From the NCBI GenBank assembly GCA_036268295.1, contig DATAUK010000005.1:54462-118461 (forward strand): 64,000 bases of DNA. Reading direction: 5' to 3'. The DNA comes from DATAUK01 sp036268295 (GTDB lineage Bacteria > Actinomycetota > Actinomycetes > JAFAQI01). Positions 60,856 to 64,000 of this stretch are shown here, in pieces. The position numbers were made by a program, and so were the translations under genes. The notes beneath the pieces were generated by a model, which was not told the DNA's origin, ran no database searches, and saw nothing but the letters and a program-made list of their open reading frames with translations. How positions within the stretch are numbered: the first letter of the stretch is position 1; each line of letters begins with the position of its first letter.

Positions 60856-61272
60856 ATGACAATGACCGACCCGATCGCAGACATGCTCACTCGTCTGCGC
60901 AACGCGAACTCGGCGTACCACGACACCGTGGTGATGCCGCATTCGACGTTGAAGACCCACATCGCCGAGATCCTCCAGCAGGAGGGCTACATCGCCGGCT
61001 GGACGGTGCAGGAGCCCGACCCCGAGGCCAAGACCGGCCCGGGCAAGTCGCTCACTGTGACGCTGAAGTTCGGCCCGAACCGGGAGCGCTCGATCGCCGG
61101 CATCCGCCGGATCAGCAAGCCCGGGCTGCGGGTCTACGCCAAGGCCACCAACCTGCCCAAGGTGCTCGGCGGCCTTGGCGTGGCGATCATCTCCACGTCG
61201 GTGGGTCTGCGGACCGACCGGCAGTGCTCGATGCAGCGAGTAGGCGGGGAAGTCCTCGCCTACATCTGGTGA
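60856..61272 (+). CDS. rpsH: 30S ribosomal protein S8
   Basis: 138 residues starting MTMTDPIADMLTRLRNANSA, the usual actinobacterial form. TSVGLRTDRQCSMQRVGGEV is the C-terminal signature. S8 is the classic autorepressor of the spc operon in E. coli. A 61-base gap precedes it, with AGGACATGACCGC before the ATG. Confidence 0.97.
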   Translation: MTMTDPIADMLTRLRNANSAYHDTVVMPHSTLKTHIAEILQQEGYIAGWTVQEPDPEAKTGPGKSLTVTLKFGPNRERSIAGIRRISKPGLRVYAKATNLPKVLGGLGVAIISTSVGLRTDRQCSMQRVGGEVLAYIW

Positions 61273-61285
61273 CGGGGGTAGGGCT

Positions 61286-61822
61286 ATGAGTCGCATTGGA
61301 AGAATGCCGATCCCCGTGCCGTCAGGTGTCGAGGTGACGATCGCCGGCCGTGACGTCACGGTCAAGGGCCCGAAGGGCACGCTCTCCCACACCGTGGTCG
61401 AGCCGATCACGGTCGAGCAGTCCGACGGCGCGTTGCTCGTGGCGCGCCCGGATGACGAGCGCGACAGCAAGTCCCGCCACGGCCTGACCCGCACGCTGGT
61501 GGCCAACATGGTCATCGGGGTCACCGACGGCTACTCCAAGACGCTCGAGATCGTCGGCACCGGCTATCGCGTGCAGGCCAGGGGCAGCGACCTCGAGTTT
61601 GCGCTCGGCTTCAGCCACCCGGTGACGGTCAAGGCGCCGGAAGGCATCTCGTTCAACGTCGAGGCGCCCACCCGGTTCGTGGTCTCGGGCATCGACAAGC
61701 AGCAGGTCGGCGAGGTCGCGGCCAACATCCGCAAGATCCGCAAGCCGGAGCCGTACAAGGGCAAGGGTGTGCGCTACTCGGGCGAGGTTGTCCGTCGCAA
61801 GGCCGGAAAGGCTGGCAAGTAA
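61286..61822 (+). CDS. rplF: 50S ribosomal protein L6
   Basis: 178 residues: MSRIGRMPIPVPSGVEVTIA and the C-terminal KIRKPEPYKGKGVRYSGEVV. Two repeated alpha/beta domains near the factor-binding site. Its TAA directly abuts the rplR ATG. Confidence 0.97.
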   Translation: MSRIGRMPIPVPSGVEVTIAGRDVTVKGPKGTLSHTVVEPITVEQSDGALLVARPDDERDSKSRHGLTRTLVANMVIGVTDGYSKTLEIVGTGYRVQARGSDLEFALGFSHPVTVKAPEGISFNVEAPTRFVVSGIDKQQVGEVAANIRKIRKPEPYKGKGVRYSGEVVRRKAGKAGK

Positions 61823-62194
61823 ATGAGTGCTTCCAAGACCGCGCGGCTGCGTCGTGCTTCGCGCACCCGCCGCCACCTGCGGGTGCGCAAGAAGGTGTCC
61901 GGTACGACGGGGCGCCCGCGCATGGTCGTCACGCGTTCGGCCCGCCACATCTACGTCCAGGTCGTCGACGACACCGCCAGCCATACCCTGGTTGCGGCGT
62001 CCACGCTCGACGAGGGCATTCGCGGCGCGTCCGGGGACAAGAAGGCCAAGGCGGCCCAGGTCGGCAAGCTGGTTGCCGAGCGGGCGACCAAGGCGGGCAT
62101 CGCCAAGGTGGTCTTCGACCGTGGCGGCAACCGCTACCACGGTCGGATCGCCGCGCTTGCTGATGCAGCGCGCGAAGCCGGACTCGAGTTCTAG
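61823..62194 (+). CDS. rplR: 50S ribosomal protein L18
   Basis: 123 residues: RTRRHLRVRKKVSGTTGRPR, SARHIYVQVVDDTASHTLVA and the ending GRIAALADAAREAGLEF. Binds 5S rRNA with L5. Translation probably reinitiates from rplF, as there is no gap for a ribosome site. Confidence 0.97.
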   Translation: MSASKTARLRRASRTRRHLRVRKKVSGTTGRPRMVVTRSARHIYVQVVDDTASHTLVAASTLDEGIRGASGDKKAKAAQVGKLVAERATKAGIAKVVFDRGGNRYHGRIAALADAAREAGLEF

Positions 62195-62241
62195 ATGACA
62201 AACACGCACACGCAGACAACGCACAGTGAGAGGGACATCTA

Positions 62242-62862
62242 ATGCCAGGACCCCAACGACGCGGCACCGGCCCGGCCGCTAGCGGCGGCGGCGCTGGCGG
62301 CGAACGGCGTGATCGCCGGGACGGCGGCGGCCGTGGTGGCGCTGCGGCATCGCAGTACCTCGAGCGGGTCGTCGCGATCAACCGGGTGGCCAAGGTCGTC
62401 AAAGGTGGCCGGCGGTTCAGCTTCACCGCGCTGGTGATCGTCGGCGACGGCGACGGCCAGGTCGGTGTCGGCTACGGCAAGGCCAAGGAGGTGCCCGCGG
62501 CGATCGCCAAGGGAGTCGAAGAGGCCAAGAAGCACTTCTTCACGGTTCCGCGGATCCAGGGCACCATTCCTCACCCGGTGCAGGGCGAGGCGGCAGCCGG
62601 AGTGGTGCTGCTCAAGCCGGCCTCGCCGGGTACCGGCGTCATCGCCGGTGGCCCGGTGCGTGCTGTGCTCGAGTGCGCCGGCATCCACGACGTGCTCTCG
62701 AAGTCGCTCGGGTCCTCAAACCCGATCAACATTGTCCACGCGACCGTCGCGGCGCTACAGGAGCTCTTTCGCCCGGAGGAGATCGCGGCCCGTCGTGGCC
62801 TGCCGATCGAGGACGTTGCGCCGGCAGCGATGCTGCGAGCCCGAGCGGCGGCGACGACCTGA
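62242..62862 (+). CDS. rpsE: 30S ribosomal protein S5
   Basis: 206 residues with a Gly/Arg-rich N-terminal extension of about 35 residues, then QYLERVVAINRVAKVVKGGR and VGYGKAKEVPAAIAKGVEEA. Located at the mRNA entry; ram mutations map here. GAGAGGGAC precedes the ATG. TGATG overlap with rpmD. Confidence 0.97.
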   Translation: MPGPQRRGTGPAASGGGAGGERRDRRDGGGRGGAAASQYLERVVAINRVAKVVKGGRRFSFTALVIVGDGDGQVGVGYGKAKEVPAAIAKGVEEAKKHFFTVPRIQGTIPHPVQGEAAAGVVLLKPASPGTGVIAGGPVRAVLECAGIHDVLSKSLGSSNPINIVHATVAALQELFRPEEIAARRGLPIEDVAPAAMLRARAAATT

Positions 62863-63044
62863 TGGCGCGCCTGAAGGTCACTCAGACGCGGTCGCCGATC
62901 GGCGGTACGCACAACCAGCGTGAGACGCTGCGCTCGCTTGGGCTCAAGCGGATGCGCGACGTCGTCGTACAGGAGGATCGGCCCGAGATCCGCGGCATGG
63001 TCAAGGCCATCGCCCACCTGGTGCAGGTCGAGGAGGTCGAGTAA
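62862..63044 (+). CDS. rpmD: 50S ribosomal protein L30
   Basis: 60 residues: MARLKVTQTRSPIGGTHNQR and LRSLGLKRMRDVVVQEDRPE. Standard short L30. ATG shared with the rpsE stop; rplO begins 3 bases after its stop. Confidence 0.96.
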   Translation: MARLKVTQTRSPIGGTHNQRETLRSLGLKRMRDVVVQEDRPEIRGMVKAIAHLVQVEEVE

Positions 63045-63047
63045 GAG

Positions 63048-63488
63048 ATGACTTTGAAAGTCCATCATCTGCGCCCCGCCGCGGGTGCGCACAAGCCGAA
63101 GACCCGGGTGGGTCGCGGCGAGGGCTCGAAGGGCAAAACCGCAGGTCGGGGCACTAAAGGTACCAGCGCGCGCTACCAGGTGTCCGGGTCATTCGAAGGC
63201 GGCCAGATGCCGTTCCACATGCGGGTGCCGAAGCTCAAGGGCTTCACCAACCCGTTCCGCACCGAGTATCAGGTCGTCAACCTGGCCCGGCTCGCTGCGC
63301 TGTTCCCGGAGGGCGGCGAGGTCGACCCCGAGATCCTGGTCGAGCGTGGCGCGGTCCGCAAGGGCCAGCTGGTCAAGGTCCTCGGCAACGGCGAGGTCAG
63401 CGCGGTGCTGTCCGTGCGGGCTCACGCCTTCTCCGCCACTGCCCGCCAGAAGATCGCCGCCGCAGGCGGCACCACGACCGATCTGTAA
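63048..63488 (+). CDS. rplO: 50S ribosomal protein L15
   Basis: 146 residues: MTLKVHHLRPAAGAHKPKTR, the Gly-rich VGRGEGSKGKTAGRGTKGTS and the fold core that follows. Late assembly protein. A 153-base gap with a small hairpin separates it from secY. Confidence 0.97.
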   Translation: MTLKVHHLRPAAGAHKPKTRVGRGEGSKGKTAGRGTKGTSARYQVSGSFEGGQMPFHMRVPKLKGFTNPFRTEYQVVNLARLAALFPEGGEVDPEILVERGAVRKGQLVKVLGNGEVSAVLSVRAHAFSATARQKIAAAGGTTTDL

Positions 63489-63501
63489 GCCACTACCGTC
63501 C

Positions 63502-63516
63502 CTTACCGCCGGTAAG
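63502..63516. terminator. Small hairpin in the rplO-secY gap
   Basis: CTTACC (63502-63507) and GGTAAG (63511-63516) form a 6-bp stem with a GCC loop. It is too small to be a sure terminator. A TACAGT box at 63559-63564 could serve a separate secY promoter, without a clear -35. Confidence 0.35.
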
Positions 63517-63641
63517 CCGCCGGGCGGGCGCTCCGAACGCGCGCTCGCTTTGGCGGGGTACAGTCGGCGAGCAGCGAATGTGGTCGCCGGACCCCGTTCA
63601 CCGGCTGGCGCCGCACCGGATTAGCCCTACCAGGAGGAGCC

Positions 63642-64000
63642 GTGCTTACCGCTTTCGGCAGGGCTTTCCGCACGCCGGACCTGCGGAACAAGATGCTGTT
63701 CACGCTCGCGATCCTGGCGTTGTTCCGGCTCGGCTCCACGATCCCGGCGCCCGGCGTCAACTACCAGAACGTCCACACCTGCCTGGCAGTCGATCAGAAC
63801 AGCTCGGTGCTGGCGCTGGTCAACCTGTTCAGCGGCGGCGCGCTGCTCCAGCTGACCGTGTTCGCGCTCGGCATCATGCCCTACATCACCTCCAGCATCA
63901 TCATTCAGCTGCTGGTCGTGGTGATCCCGCGCCTCGAGCGGCTCAAGGAGCAGGGTCAGGGTGGTCAGGCCAAGCTCACGCAGTACACCCGCTACCTGAC
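63642..64000 (+). CDS. secY: Preprotein translocase subunit SecY (3' end cut by window)
   Basis: 119 N-terminal residues visible. GTG start with AGGAGGAG 6 bases upstream. MLTAFGRAFRTPDLRNKMLF, the first helix, the plug region and FALGIMPYITSSIIIQLLVV (helix 2) are typical of SecY. Channel-forming subunit for protein export and membrane insertion. The frame remains open at the window edge. Confidence 0.96.
   Translation, partial: MLTAFGRAFRTPDLRNKMLFTLAILALFRLGSTIPAPGVNYQNVHTCLAVDQNSSVLALVNLFSGGALLQLTVFALGIMPYITSSIIIQLLVVVIPRLERLKEQGQGGQAKLTQYTRYL

Overview
The window comes from the chromosome of a high-GC actinobacterium (class Actinomycetia). The evidence is the gene orders (nuoH-N followed by a polyprenyl diphosphate synthase; rpmG, a HadB-like MaoC gene, aspC, tRNA-Trp, secE, nusG; rplJ-rplL, an Mce-type ATPase, rpoB-rpoC; rpsL to secY), the frequent GTG and TTG starts, the TTG start of rpoB and the actinobacterial mce operon. 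The sequence does not allow a firm genus call. Both ends cut genes: nuoH lacks its 5' end and secY its 3' end.

Layout. (1) 1-9061: the distal half of the complex I operon (nuoH, I, J, K, L, M, N) and a trans-polyprenyl diphosphate synthase that probably makes the menaquinone side chain. (2) 9062-22900: a mixed accessory stretch. It holds a minus-strand pair of acyl-CoA dehydrogenase and AtuA-like protein; a Nudix hydrolase with a sugar nucleotidyltransferase; CorA; YajQ; tRNA-Tyr and tRNA-Thr; a SigE-family sigma factor overlapping a PASTA membrane protein; tRNA-Met; rpmG; a decayed class III cyclase; a HadB-like MaoC hydratase; a broken MFS exporter; a patatin; a diiron oxygenase divergent from a MerR regulator; and an aminotransferase. 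(3) 23016-27158: tRNA-Trp, secE, nusG, rplK, rplA, an L10-type leader with an attenuator-like hairpin, rplJ and rplL, closed by a 15-bp terminator. (4) 27416-38832: a complete Mce lipid-uptake operon (MceG-like ATPase, two YrbE permeases, MceA-F, two Mce-associated proteins) sitting between rplL and rpoB. (5) 38833-46749: rpoB promoter region, rpoB, rpoC and a long terminator hairpin. (6) 46771-48573: a Pro-rich DUF4190-type membrane protein, a Mug-type DNA glycosylase and an unrecognised secreted protein. (7) 48716-64000: the str, S10 and spc clusters in canonical order, rpsL to secY.

Most of the window is housekeeping: respiration, transcription and translation. The points of most interest are the mce operon at the locus where Mycobacterium tuberculosis keeps only its orphan mceG/mkl ATPase, a histone-H1-like tail on that ATPase, long repeat-built Ala/Glu/Pro tails on L10, L4 and S3, a sigma factor paired with a PASTA protein, two decaying genes beside hadB with hadA apparently missing, and several long intergenic palindromes. 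I see no insertion sequence, prophage, CRISPR array, toxin-antitoxin pair or clearly unprecedented multi-gene system.
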